Source: Streptomyces sp. OR43
GTDB taxonomy: Bacteria > Actinomycetota > Actinomycetes > Streptomycetales > Streptomycetaceae
Direction of reading: 5' to 3'
DNA length: 33,133 nt
Assembly (NCBI RefSeq): GCF_008042275.1
Contig: NZ_RDBK01000043.1
Span: 2,938,766 to 2,971,898, forward strand
The notes beneath the pieces were generated by a model. The model searched no databases. It saw only the letters and a program-made list of their open reading frames with translations, and had not been told where the DNA came from. The translations under genes and the position numbers were made by a program. This document shows, piece by piece, positions 1 to 6,780 of this stretch. Positions within the stretch are counted from its first letter, which is position 1. Every line of letters begins with the position of its first letter.

Positions 1-1237
1 CCGCGCCGCCGAGCACCGGCTCGAACTGGTCTCGCAGCGCGAGTCCGGCCCCGAACCCGCCTACCTGGAGTATGCGGACGAGCCCGCCGAGGCCGAGGGC
101 ACCGCCCGCCGTATCCGGGATCTGATCGCCGCCGGTGTCCCGGCCGGTGAGATCGCCGTGCTCTACCGGGTCAACTCCCAGTCCGAGGTCTACGAGCAGG
201 CCCTCGCGGACGCGGGCGTCCCCTACCAGCTCAGGGGCGCGGAGCGGTTCTTCGACCGCCCGGAGGTCCGGGAGGCGGGCGTCGCCCTGCGCGGAGCGGC
301 CCGGGCGGGGGGCAACGACTCCCTGCTGGACGATGCGGAGGGGCTGCCCTCCGAGGTGCGGGCGGTGCTCTCCACCAAGGGGTGGAGCAGCGAACCGCCC
401 ACCGGCTCGGGAGCGGTGCGCGACCGCTGGGAGTCGCTGGCCGCCCTCGTCAGGCTGGCCGAGGACTTCGAACAGGCCAGGCCGGGCGCGACACTGTCCG
501 ACCTGGTCGCCGAACTGGACGAGCGGGCGGCCGCCCAGCACGCCCCCACGGTCCAGGGGGTCACGCTGGCCTCCCTGCACTCGGCGAAGGGACTTGAGTG
601 GGACGCCGTGTTCCTGGTCGGGCTGACCGAGGGCATGATGCCGATCACCTACGCGAAGACGGACGAGCAGATCGAGGAGGAGCGCCGGCTGCTCTACGTC
701 GGTGTCACCCGCGCCCGTTTCCATCTCTCGCTGTCGTGGTCGCTGGCCCGTTCGCCCGGTGGCCGGGCCGGCCGCAGGCCGAGCCGGTTCCTGAACGGGC
801 TGCGCCCCGGCTCGGCGGCGCTCGGCGGCAGGGCGACGGCGGGCGGCAGCGGCGGGATCGAGCGCCCGGCCGTGGCCCGGCGCAAGCGCCGCGGGCCCGC
901 ATTGTGCAGAGTCTGCGGCAAGACACTGACGGATGCCGGCGAGATGAAGCTGATGCGCTGCGACGACTGCCCGTCCGACATGGACGAGGCGCTCTACGAG
1001 CGGTTGCGCGACTGGCGTGCGGCTCGTGCACAGGACATCGGCCAGCCCGCGTACTGCGTGTTCACCGACAAGACGCTGATGGCCATCGCCGAGGCCGTGC
1101 CGGGCACCGAGGGCGAACTGGCCGGGATCTCCGGGGTCGGCGCGCGGAAGCTGGGCCGGTTCGGCGCCGCTGTCCTGGACATCTGCGCAGGTGGGGGCGG
1201 GGTTGAGGAGCCCGGGGCGGCCGACGAGGAGATGTGA
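1..1237 (+). CDS. uvrD2: ATP-dependent DNA helicase UvrD2, C-terminal part (5' truncated by window)
   Basis: The frame is open from base 2, so the gene starts upstream of the window; 411 codons and the TGA stop are seen. This is a superfamily 1 3'-5' helicase that unwinds DNA with ATP. Visible are helicase motif IV (VLYRVNSQSE), motif V around ASLHSAKGLEWD, and motif VI (EERRLLYVGVTRAR) with its nucleotide-contacting arginine. After motif VI come a tetracysteine module (CRVC, then CDDC, bases 905-969) and a C-terminal HRDC domain. Tetracysteine plus HRDC is the arrangement known for actinobacterial UvrD2 rather than UvrD1/PcrA. The stop lies only 13 bp before the A-tract of the whiB7 promoter, which also fits actinobacterial gene order. 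The family is clear; the N-terminal Walker A part cannot be judged. Confidence 0.95.
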   Translation, partial: RAAEHRLELVSQRESGPEPAYLEYADEPAEAEGTARRIRDLIAAGVPAGEIAVLYRVNSQSEVYEQALADAGVPYQLRGAERFFDRPEVREAGVALRGAARAGGNDSLLDDAEGLPSEVRAVLSTKGWSSEPPTGSGAVRDRWESLAALVRLAEDFEQARPGATLSDLVAELDERAAAQHAPTVQGVTLASLHSAKGLEWDAVFLVGLTEGMMPITYAKTDEQIEEERRLLYVGVTRARFHLSLSWSLARSPGGRAGRRPSRFLNGLRPGSAALGGRATAGGSGGIERPAVARRKRRGPALCRVCGKTLTDAGEMKLMRCDDCPSDMDEALYERLRDWRAARAQDIGQPAYCVFTDKTLMAIAEAVPGTEGELAGISGVGARKLGRFGAAVLDICAGGGGVEEPGAADEEM

Positions 1238-1250
1238 GAAAAACTCGTCG

Positions 1251-1290
1251 AAAAAATAGTTTGCGCCCGCCCCAGTCATCACCATAGGTT
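1251..1290 (+). promoter_or_regulatory. Predicted whiB7 promoter with upstream A-tract
   Basis: An A-rich tract (AAAAAATA, 1251-1258) sits 2 bp upstream of a -35 hexamer TTGCGC (1261-1266). After an 18-bp spacer comes the -10-like TAGGTT (1285-1290). An AT-rich element abutting the -35 box is the known mark of WhiB7-dependent promoters, bound by the WhiB7 AT-hook while WhiB7 contacts sigma region 4. This suggests autoregulation. The start site would be near 1297, giving a leader of about 610 nt before whiB7. Hexamers read by eye. Confidence 0.7.
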
Positions 1291-1402
1291 CTTAACCACG
1301 GGAACAGCGACTTCTCTGAAGCCCTGACCCTGTGCTGTACTTATCCAAATACGTAGGACCGGTTCGTCCGGTCCCCAGAGACGCCGAGAGGAGGCGATTG
1401 AA

Positions 1403-1735
1403 GTGATCAGCATCATCGAGACCAACAAAATGACCGATCTCTCGGTCGTCTCCGCCTGCTCGCTCGGCCTCGCCTGCTCTTCGGATTCCTCGCTTCGTGG
1501 CACCGGTATGTCCGGCATTTCCGCCGTCAGCCCGCTGCCTCTGGCCGGCCTTCCTGTGCGGGAGCGCAATGAGCGACCGGCTCTGGCACCGGCAGCAGCA
1601 GTAGCGAAGGGACAGGCCCAGGCCTATGCCTTTGCGGCCGTCGGTGCGGGAGCGGAAGCCGGAGCCAAGAAGACGACGCACCACCACACGATGTGGGCCT
1701 TCCGTGGGCCTGAACCCTGGAGTGATCCAGTCTGA
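1403..1735 (+). CDS. whiB7 leader upstream ORF (110 codons)
   Basis: A GTG start at 1403 follows a strong ribosome binding site (GAGAGGAGG, 1387-1395). The frame runs 110 codons to TGA at 1733-1735, ending 24 bp before the terminator stem. The product has no recognisable domain. The middle is rich in Ala, Pro, Leu and Gly, and the tail is unusual (KKTTHHHTMW, residues 89-98, then AFRGPEPW). Its location between the whiB7 promoter and the attenuator argues for a regulatory ORF whose translation, not its product, is sensed. The last codons (100-104) overlap the 5' strand of a predicted antiterminator, so ribosome position near the end would decide the fold. An internal ATG at codon 10 (1430) is a less likely start. 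uORF control of whiB7 is established in actinobacteria; details here are inferred. Confidence 0.75.
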   Translation: MISIIETNKMTDLSVVSACSLGLACSSDSSLRGTGMSGISAVSPLPLAGLPVRERNERPALAPAAAVAKGQAQAYAFAAVGAGAEAGAKKTTHHHTMWAFRGPEPWSDPV

Positions 1736-1769
1736 TCGACGATCGGACCGGCGCCTTCAGGGCCGCGGA
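1701..1769 (+). promoter_or_regulatory. Predicted antiterminator pairing of the whiB7 attenuator
   Basis: TCCGTGGGCCTGAA (1701-1714) can pair with TTCAGGGCCGCGGA (1756-1769): 12 Watson-Crick pairs, one G-U and one mismatch over 14 positions. The 3' strand of this helix contains the whole 5' strand of the terminator (1760-1769), so the two folds exclude each other. The 5' strand lies inside the last codons of the upstream ORF. A ribosome that reaches the end would disrupt the helix and favour termination. One stalled earlier would leave it free and favour read-through into whiB7. Confidence 0.7.
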
Positions 1770-1803
1770 ACCCCACTCGGGATCCGCGGCCCTTTTGTTT
1801 TGT
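1760..1803 (+). terminator. Rho-independent attenuator terminator before whiB7
   Basis: A perfect 10-bp stem (GGGCCGCGGA 1760-1769 with TCCGCGGCCC 1783-1792) has a 13-nt loop and is followed by a T-rich run TTTTGTTTTGT (1793-1803). T-tracts are uncommon after hairpins in such GC-rich DNA, so this is a convincing intrinsic terminator. It lies between the uORF stop and the whiB7 start, as an attenuator should. Confidence 0.9.
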
Positions 1804-1908
1804 CCGAACGGACGAGACAGCGCGAAGGAGCCTCGGGACAAGCAAGACCTGGTACCAGCCGCCCCCCGGCCAACAGGCCGGAAACGACCAGACGAGGACA
1901 CCACCACC

Positions 1909-2277
1909 GTGCAACTCGAAGCGCACGCCCCGTCCGTACCGCCTTCCGACACGATCCCCCCGCCCGGCCTCACGGAGGACTCCACCTTGATCCCCCTTAC
2001 CGCGCTCACCGCGCTCGACGACGCCATCGAGAACCTCGGCGTGCCCGTCCCCTGCCGTTCCTACGACCCCGAGGTCTTCTTCGCCGAGTCGCCGGCCGAC
2101 GTCGAGTACGCCAAGTCCCTCTGCCGCACCTGTCCGCTCGTCGAGGCCTGCCTCGCCGGCGCCAAGGAGCGCCGCGAGCCGTGGGGTGTCTGGGGTGGCG
2201 AGCTCTTCATCCAGGGCGTCGTCGTCGCTCGCAAGCGGCCGCGTGGCCGTCCCCGCAAGAACCCGGTCGCGGCGTGA
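1909..2277 (+). CDS. whiB7 (wblC): WhiB-family transcriptional regulator WhiB7/WblC
   Basis: 122 aa from GTG 1909 with GAGGA (1894-1898) ten bases upstream. An in-frame start at 1795 lies in the terminator and is rejected. WhiB7 binds a 4Fe-4S cluster, partners the principal sigma factor, and activates intrinsic antibiotic resistance genes after ribosome inhibition. The four cluster cysteines are C49, C72, C75 and C81 (CRTCPLVEAC). The G(V/I)WGG turn is at 93-97. The C-terminal AT-hook (PRGRPRK, 111-117) sets WhiB7 apart from other WhiB proteins. Expression is probably controlled by the A-tract promoter and the uORF attenuator upstream. Adjacency to uvrD2 is typical for actinobacteria. Confidence 0.97.
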   Translation: MQLEAHAPSVPPSDTIPPPGLTEDSTLIPLTALTALDDAIENLGVPVPCRSYDPEVFFAESPADVEYAKSLCRTCPLVEACLAGAKERREPWGVWGGELFIQGVVVARKRPRGRPRKNPVAA

Positions 2278-2286
2278 CCGCCGACC

Positions 2287-2304
2287 TGGGGGCCATGGCC
2301 CCCA
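2287..2304 (+). terminator. Palindrome behind whiB7, possible weak terminator
   Basis: TGGGGGCCATGGCCCCCA is a perfect 18-bp palindrome 10 bp after the whiB7 stop. It could form a short GC hairpin, but no T-run follows. Terminator function is uncertain. Confidence 0.35.
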
Positions 2305-2462
2305 AGCCCATGAAACGCATCGGAACCATCGACCGTCCCCTGACCCACGATCCCCGAAACCAGGCACCAATGACCATCCCCACGAGGGAGCCCGTCGGCT
2401 CCGCGACCCCGGACGTCACCATCATCGGCGCGAACGACTCGCGTCAGAACAGGACCCGCGAG

Positions 2463-2633
2463 ATGCAACTCATCCCAGAAGCCCTGGCTCGTGCGCATAT
2501 GCACGACCGCCTGCGGGAATCCGCCGCGGAGCGTCAGGCCGTGCGCCTGATCACCGCGCGGCGGATGCAGCGCCGGGCCGAGCGCGCCTCGATGCGCGCC
2601 CGCCGTGCGCTGGCCATGGCGGTCATGCACTGA
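2463..2633 (+). CDS. Small Arg/Ala-rich conserved hypothetical protein downstream of whiB7
   Basis: 56 aa from ATG 2463, with AGGA (2451-2454) eight bases upstream. The same frame is open further upstream, and an ATG at 2370 would give 87 aa; the shorter form is preferred for its ribosome binding site and because the upstream part looks less protein-like. The sequence is strongly basic and helical (AERQAVRLITARRMQRRAER), with heptad-like Leu/Ala spacing and no membrane segment or cysteines. I do not recognise a named family, though from memory similar small proteins sit next to wblC in streptomycetes. The basic helix could bind nucleic acid or the ribosome; this is speculation. It may be co-transcribed with whiB7. 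Confidence 0.65.
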   Translation: MQLIPEALARAHMHDRLRESAAERQAVRLITARRMQRRAERASMRARRALAMAVMH

Positions 2634-2722
2634 ACCCAGCAGTACCGCACGACGGCAGTATCCGCCGGGGGCAGCCGCTCTCTGCTCCCGGCAAGCAGGA
2701 CCCATATCCGTACCCCTGTCGT

Positions 2723-2748
2723 GGGGCCGGTCCACTCGGACCGGCCCC
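2723..2748 (+). terminator. Hairpin terminator after the whiB7 region
   Basis: GGGGCCGGTCC (2723-2733) pairs perfectly with GGACCGGCCCC (2738-2748) around a 4-nt ACTC loop. An 11-bp GC stem without a T-run is common for Streptomyces terminators. It closes the plus-strand unit ending at 2633. Confidence 0.7.
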
Positions 2749-2842
2749 GCGGCCGTGTTCCCGCCCGGCCCGCGTCAGCCGTAACGGTGCCTGATGGCAC
2801 CGGCGCCGCGCCGGATCCGCGCGGGGGAGTTATCGTCACGAG

Positions 2843-3046
2843 GTGGACGAGGAGACGCACCGCCCCGGAACCGGCGGCACCGCGCCAGTCGTGTGCGCCC
2901 TGTGCGGCGCCCGCGCCGGGAGCGAGAACGCACCGCCGACCTGGCTCTGTTCCGTGGAGAACGGCAGCCGTCGCTACTTCTGCGACGACTGCGCCCGCAC
3001 TCACATCCGGGCCATCGAGGGCCGCCTCGACTCCGCCTGGTGGTGA
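2843..3046 (+). CDS. Small Cys-rich (zinc-ribbon-like) hypothetical protein
   Basis: 67 aa from GTG 2843 to TGA 3046. Two CxxC knuckles are visible (CALC at 18-21 and CDDC at 47-50) with a further Cys at 36, as in a small zinc ribbon; the tail is Trp-rich (DSAWW). No clear Shine-Dalgarno sequence sits at normal spacing. TATCGT at 2831-2836, six bases before the GTG, looks like a -10 hexamer, so the mRNA may be leaderless. The gene stands alone, convergent with the AarF-type gene 55 bp away. No function can be assigned. Frame, composition and the knuckle pair support a real gene. Confidence 0.7.
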   Translation: MDEETHRPGTGGTAPVVCALCGARAGSENAPPTWLCSVENGSRRYFCDDCARTHIRAIEGRLDSAWW

Positions 3047-3101
3047 CGCCGATAGTGGCTCTCCGGCCCCGGCCGACCGGGCGGGACCTTCCCTGCACGC
3101 C

Positions 3102-4604
3102 CTACGTGATGTCCGCGGGAGCCGCGGCGCCGTCCATCGCCTCGTCTTCCGCCGTCACTTCACACTCCGTCGCCCCGTCTCCGGGCGTTGCCTCCCCGGA
3201 CGGAGACAGCTGCTCCTCTTCCTCCAGCGGGAGGAACCCAGGGAGCCAGGACTCCAGTTCCTCCCGCAGCCGGACCGTGGCGCCGAGCTGGCACAGCACC
3301 CCGATCGTGCTCAGCGTCACCCGGTGTATCAGCAGGTAGGAGGGCGGTAGGTTCAGCTGCTTGCCCAGCTGATGAGCGGGAGAACGCGGGTCCGCTATAC
3401 GGGCGGCCTGGTTGCGCATCCAGGACCGGCTGAAGGTGAACTCGTCCACCTCGGCCGGTTCGATGATCGGAAGGAGGTAGTCGAGGACGGCGTCCGGCGC
3501 GAGGTCGATCGAGTCCTTGACGAAACCTTCCTCGCGGAGCAGTTCGTATACGGAGTCCGCATCTCCCTGGAGCGTCAGTCGCAAGGAGTCCCCGATGGTC
3601 TGCGGCAGCCCTCCGGGCAGCCGGTCCACCGTGCCGAAGTCCAGTACCCCCAGGCGCCACCGATCCGCGCCGGCCTCCACGGCACCGTCGTCCTGACCGG
3701 CCTCGCCGTCCGTCGCGAAGGCGGGGTCCGGGGGGAGCAGCCGGAAATTGCCAGGGTGCGGGTCCGCGTGGAGCAGTCCGGTGCGTGCGGGACCGGAGAA
3801 CAGGAACCTGGCCAGCAACTGTCCGGCGCGGTCCCGTTGCTCCGGGGTCCCGTCGGAGATCACATCGGCCAGCGGCACACCGCCGATCCATTCGGTGACC
3901 AGCACCTGATCGGCCTGGTGGACCACCCCGGGGACCACGACATCGGGGTCGTTGGCGAACTCCTCGGCGTGTTCCCGCTGAGACCGCGCCTCCTGTTCGT
4001 AGTCCAGTTCCTCCGACACCCGGTCCCGCAGCTCCGTGATGAGCGGCTTGATGTCCATGCCGGGAACCAGCGGGCCGAGCAGCCGGGCGAACCGGCTGAG
4101 TTGGGTGAGGTCCGAGAGCAGCGCCTCACCCGCGCCCGGATACTGCACCTTCACGGCGACGTCCCGGCCGTCGTGCCACACCGCCCGATGCACCTGCCCG
4201 ATCGAGGCGGCCGCCGACGGCTTGTCCTCGAACTCCAGGAACAGCTCACGCCAGTCCTCGCCGAGCCGCTCCGCCAGCACCGCGTGGACCGTGGCGATCG
4301 GCAGGGGAGGGGCGGCCTCCTGGAGTTTCGTCAGTGCCGCACGGTAGGGACCCGCGACCTCTTCCGGGAGAGCGGACTCGAAGACGGACAGGGCCTGCCC
4401 GAGCTTCATGGCCCCGCCCTTCAGCTCACCCAGTACTTTGAAGAGCTGATCGGCGGTGCGCTGCTGTACTTCGCGGGCCACCAGTTCCGCGGACTTTCCG
4501 CCGATGCGCTTTCCCAGCCCCCATGTGGCACGGCCGGCGAACCCCAAAGGCAGCGCGGCCAGCTTGGCGGTTCGGGTGACCGCCTTCCGGGGAAGATCAG
4601 ACAT
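3102..4604 (-). CDS. AarF/ABC1/UbiB-family atypical kinase
   Basis: 500 aa from ATG 4604, preceded by GGAGGGG at close spacing; a TTG 12 bp upstream is rejected because it overlaps that site. Family marks are the KxGQ motif (KLGQ, about 67-70), the Ala-rich loop AAASIGQVHRA (about 131-141), VAVKVQYP with the ATP-site Lys, ELDYEQEA, the catalytic-loop HADPHPGN (about 279-286) and LDFG (321-324). UbiB proteins are ATPase-like kinases linked to isoprenoid lipid and quinone metabolism. Streptomyces makes menaquinone, so a coenzyme Q role is not implied. An acidic insertion of about 25 residues separates HADPHPGN from DFG. The C terminus ends in an acidic low-complexity tail. It lies 41 bp downstream of the ThiF-like gene on the same strand. 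Confidence 0.9.
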   Translation of the reverse strand: MSDLPRKAVTRTAKLAALPLGFAGRATWGLGKRIGGKSAELVAREVQQRTADQLFKVLGELKGGAMKLGQALSVFESALPEEVAGPYRAALTKLQEAAPPLPIATVHAVLAERLGEDWRELFLEFEDKPSAAASIGQVHRAVWHDGRDVAVKVQYPGAGEALLSDLTQLSRFARLLGPLVPGMDIKPLITELRDRVSEELDYEQEARSQREHAEEFANDPDVVVPGVVHQADQVLVTEWIGGVPLADVISDGTPEQRDRAGQLLARFLFSGPARTGLLHADPHPGNFRLLPPDPAFATDGEAGQDDGAVEAGADRWRLGVLDFGTVDRLPGGLPQTIGDSLRLTLQGDADSVYELLREEGFVKDSIDLAPDAVLDYLLPIIEPAEVDEFTFSRSWMRNQAARIADPRSPAHQLGKQLNLPPSYLLIHRVTLSTIGVLCQLGATVRLREELESWLPGFLPLEEEEQLSPSGEATPGDGATECEVTAEDEAMDGAAAPADIT

Positions 4605-4645
4605 ATGCCCCTCCAAATCCCAGACTGCCGCGCTGCGTGCGGCGG

Positions 4646-5791
4646 TTACCCGGCCATTGTGTCGTGCGCCGTGCCGGCCCCGGAGGTGCGCACCCCCTCA
4701 GTGTGCCCACCGGCTCCGCAGGAACAGCCGACGTGTGCCCCGATCTGCTCCGTCCGCCAGTCCAACAGCGGCAGTGCCGCCTCCCAGCGGGCCCCGGTAC
4801 TGGCCGGCAGTTCGCCGTCGAGGAAGGCCAGCGCATGGGACGCCGCAAGTCCCGCCACCGCTGTCGCCAGACCCAGATCGCAGGCCTGCACGGCGGTCCG
4901 CCGCCCGGACTGCCACTGAGCGAGCATCCGCGGCCACTGGTGATCCCGGTCGCGCCGGTTCAGATCGAGGCAACCCGCACAGGCCGTGCCTCCCGGCAGC
5001 ACCAGCGGTCCGACGAAGCCGGTGGCCTCGATGACACCGGCATAGAGATGGGGTGTTCCCGAGGCGATCCATGGCTCGGCGGTGCGCGGATCGGGTACGT
5101 AGCCGGTCAGGCCGTCGCGTGGCGCGACGATGATCAGGGACAGACCCGGTCCCCCGCCGGCGCGTCCGGCCGTCGGCCCCACGATCCGGGGCGCAGGACC
5201 GGGGGAGGAGCGGCGGACCAACTGTCGCGCCGCCGAGTCCCGGCGCTCGCCGACCGCCGCGGCCGGCAGGCCTCCGGGCGACACATCGCACGGGTCGGCG
5301 CATCCGCCGTCCAGTACCTCCACATGCCCCACCCCCGACCCGGAGAGCACCGCCGCGATCGCCGCTCCGACCCGGCCGGCTCCTCGCACCTGGACACGCA
5401 TGGAACGGCGGGCCGCCAGCCGCCGCAGCCCTCCACCCGGTTCGGGATGGACCACGGAGAGTGATGCCAGGTCCGGCCGGTGACGTTCCAGCACGTCCGT
5501 CCGGTTGCGTAGCGCGTCGGCTTCAGGGCCGCCCGCCCGGACGTCGTCGACGAGTCCCGCGTCCATCAACCGCGCCACGAGTGTGTCCACTTGATGGTCG
5601 TTCAGGTCCAGCGTCCTGGCCTCCGCCCGTAGCAGGGACATCCCGCGCGTCCCGTCGAGCAGTTCCAGGAAACAGCCGGTCGCGATATCCATCGGGCCGA
5701 CCTTGACCGCATGTGCGGGCGTCACTCCGAATTGCACGGTGCCGCTGCCGCGCCATGCGCGGCGCAGTGCGGGCTTCAACATCGGATGCAC
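4646..5791 (-). CDS. ThiF/E1-like protein with RiPP-recognition-like N terminus
   Basis: 381 aa from GTG 5791 with a G-rich site (GGGGGGAAG) upstream. Residues 1-85 (LKPALRRAWRGSGTVQFG onward, then FLELLDGTRG) resemble the winged-helix N terminus of ThiF-like partner proteins in azoline-forming (TOMM) clusters. Residues 130-230 form a Rossmann fold with GAGRVG (137-142) and an acidic residue at the end of the next strand (EVLDGG). Two cysteine pairs, C271/C274 and C356/C358, form the structural zinc site of E1-like enzymes. The Arg/Gln-containing ATP-binding loop of active ThiF/MoeB is not recognisable (PGGLPAAAVGERRD stands there), so adenylation activity is doubtful. No YcaO, dehydrogenase or obvious precursor gene is nearby. 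It probably shares a transcript with the AarF-type kinase. Confidence 0.8.
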   Translation of the reverse strand: MHPMLKPALRRAWRGSGTVQFGVTPAHAVKVGPMDIATGCFLELLDGTRGMSLLRAEARTLDLNDHQVDTLVARLMDAGLVDDVRAGGPEADALRNRTDVLERHRPDLASLSVVHPEPGGGLRRLAARRSMRVQVRGAGRVGAAIAAVLSGSGVGHVEVLDGGCADPCDVSPGGLPAAAVGERRDSAARQLVRRSSPGPAPRIVGPTAGRAGGGPGLSLIIVAPRDGLTGYVPDPRTAEPWIASGTPHLYAGVIEATGFVGPLVLPGGTACAGCLDLNRRDRDHQWPRMLAQWQSGRRTAVQACDLGLATAVAGLAASHALAFLDGELPASTGARWEAALPLLDWRTEQIGAHVGCSCGAGGHTEGVRTSGAGTAHDTMAG

Positions 5792-5979
5792 GGCTTCCCC
5801 CCGGTCTGTGTGGCTGCGTGAGATCCATTGCCAGAATGAGGCGCGCCGCGGAACCGCGCGAAAAGTTATCCACAGGCGGGGGGTATTAGTCGTTCAAATG
5901 GTGCAAGCCATGGGGCGGATCATGTGTGAACCGTCCCGGAGGCGGGACTTCCCCCACTGACAGCGGGTAACGTCGTGGC

Positions 5980-6603
5980 GTGCCCGCCGACCCGTCACCC
6001 GGCTTCGCCGGGGAGACTTCCGCGCGCGGCGCCGGAACCCACCGGCGCAGTGCGGCCGACCATCCGCCCCGTGCCTCGGCGACGAGCGCGGTCGAGGTTC
6101 GCAGGAGCAACCGTCGTAGCAGAACGGTCTCCGCGTACCGGGAGGGCGACCGGACCATCGTGCTGATTCCCGCCCGGATGTCCGAGGCCGAGGAGCAGCG
6201 CTGGGTGAGCGTGATGCTCGACAAGCTCGCCGCCCAGGAGAACAAACGGATCTTCGGCGACAGCGAGCTCGCGGAGCGGGCGGAGCGGCTGTCCGCACAG
6301 TATTTCGAGGGCAGGGCGCGGCCGGTGTCGGTCCGGTGGGTGACGAACCAGAACACCCGTTGGGGATCGTGCACCCCGGCCGAGGGCAGTATCCGGCTCT
6401 CGCACCGTCTGCAGGGCATGCCGGAGTACGTCGTCGACTACGTGCTCGTCCACGAGCTGGCCCATCTCCTGGTGCCCGGACACGGACCGCGCTTCTGGCG
6501 GCTTCTCGACGCCTACCCCCGTACCGAGCGGGCCCGGGGCTATCTCGAAGGGGTGGTGGCTGCCGACCGGCTGCCCCATCTGCCTGCCGCACGTGGTGAG
6601 TGA
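5980..6603 (+). CDS. YgjP/DUF45-type zinc metallopeptidase
   Basis: 207 aa from GTG 5980. The zinc site HELAH (158-162) with a third ligand His168 in PGHGPRFW, and the preceding NTRWGSC (125-131), are diagnostic of the YgjP-like DUF45 group, often labelled M48-like. The first 50 residues are basic, Pro/Ala-rich and probably disordered, so the true start could be later; no strong Shine-Dalgarno site is visible. There is no signal peptide, so a cytoplasmic protein is expected. It is divergent from the ThiF-like gene across 188 bp, and its last bases overlap the first copy of a degenerate tandem repeat. The substrate is unknown. Confidence 0.85.
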   Translation: MPADPSPGFAGETSARGAGTHRRSAADHPPRASATSAVEVRRSNRRSRTVSAYREGDRTIVLIPARMSEAEEQRWVSVMLDKLAAQENKRIFGDSELAERAERLSAQYFEGRARPVSVRWVTNQNTRWGSCTPAEGSIRLSHRLQGMPEYVVDYVLVHELAHLLVPGHGPRFWRLLDAYPRTERARGYLEGVVAADRLPHLPAARGE

Positions 6604-6679
6604 CGCCTGATGTACGTGGTGAGGGACGTGCCTGCCGGATGCGGTGGGTGACGCCCCGCGGCATGCGGTGAGTGACGTT
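6591..6679. repeat. Four degenerate copies of a ~17-bp motif, period ~24 bp
   Basis: Copies begin near 6591, 6614, 6639 and 6663 and share a core like RYGYGGTGAGTGACG. The first overlaps the stop codon of the metallopeptidase gene; the rest fill the gap before the TerD operon. No hairpin symmetry is seen within a unit. Confidence 0.6.
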
Positions 6680-6685
6680 CGCGCT

Positions 6686-6737
6686 TTGTACCGGGTCTGT
6701 ACCGGCTTGGTCCAATGCCGGAGTTTGCGGTTAGCCT
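6686..6737 (+). promoter_or_regulatory. Candidate TerD-operon promoter with phased direct repeat
   Basis: TGTACCGG occurs twice (6687-6694 and 6698-6705), with 11 bp between starts, directly upstream of a possible -35 TTGGTC (6707-6712). A possible -10 TAGCCT (6732-6737) follows after 19 bp, slightly long. Direct repeats one helical turn apart next to a -35 box resemble activator sites such as those of PhoP-type or SARP-type regulators. No specific regulator can be named. Confidence 0.4.
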
Positions 6738-6780
6738 GACGCGACGCATTCACCTTCCGGATGGGGGACGGTCGTTACGC

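Noticed and set aside
1795..1908. Longer WhiB7 start at 1795 giving 160 aa
   Set aside because: That start lies in the terminator T-run and the added residues resemble no WhiB sequence. GTG 1909 has a ribosome site and gives the expected length.
5866..5874. TTATCCACA, an exact match to the E. coli DnaA box
   Set aside because: It is a single copy in a short divergent intergenic region without an array or dnaA/dnaN nearby, so it is not evidence of an origin. A regulatory DnaA site cannot be excluded.
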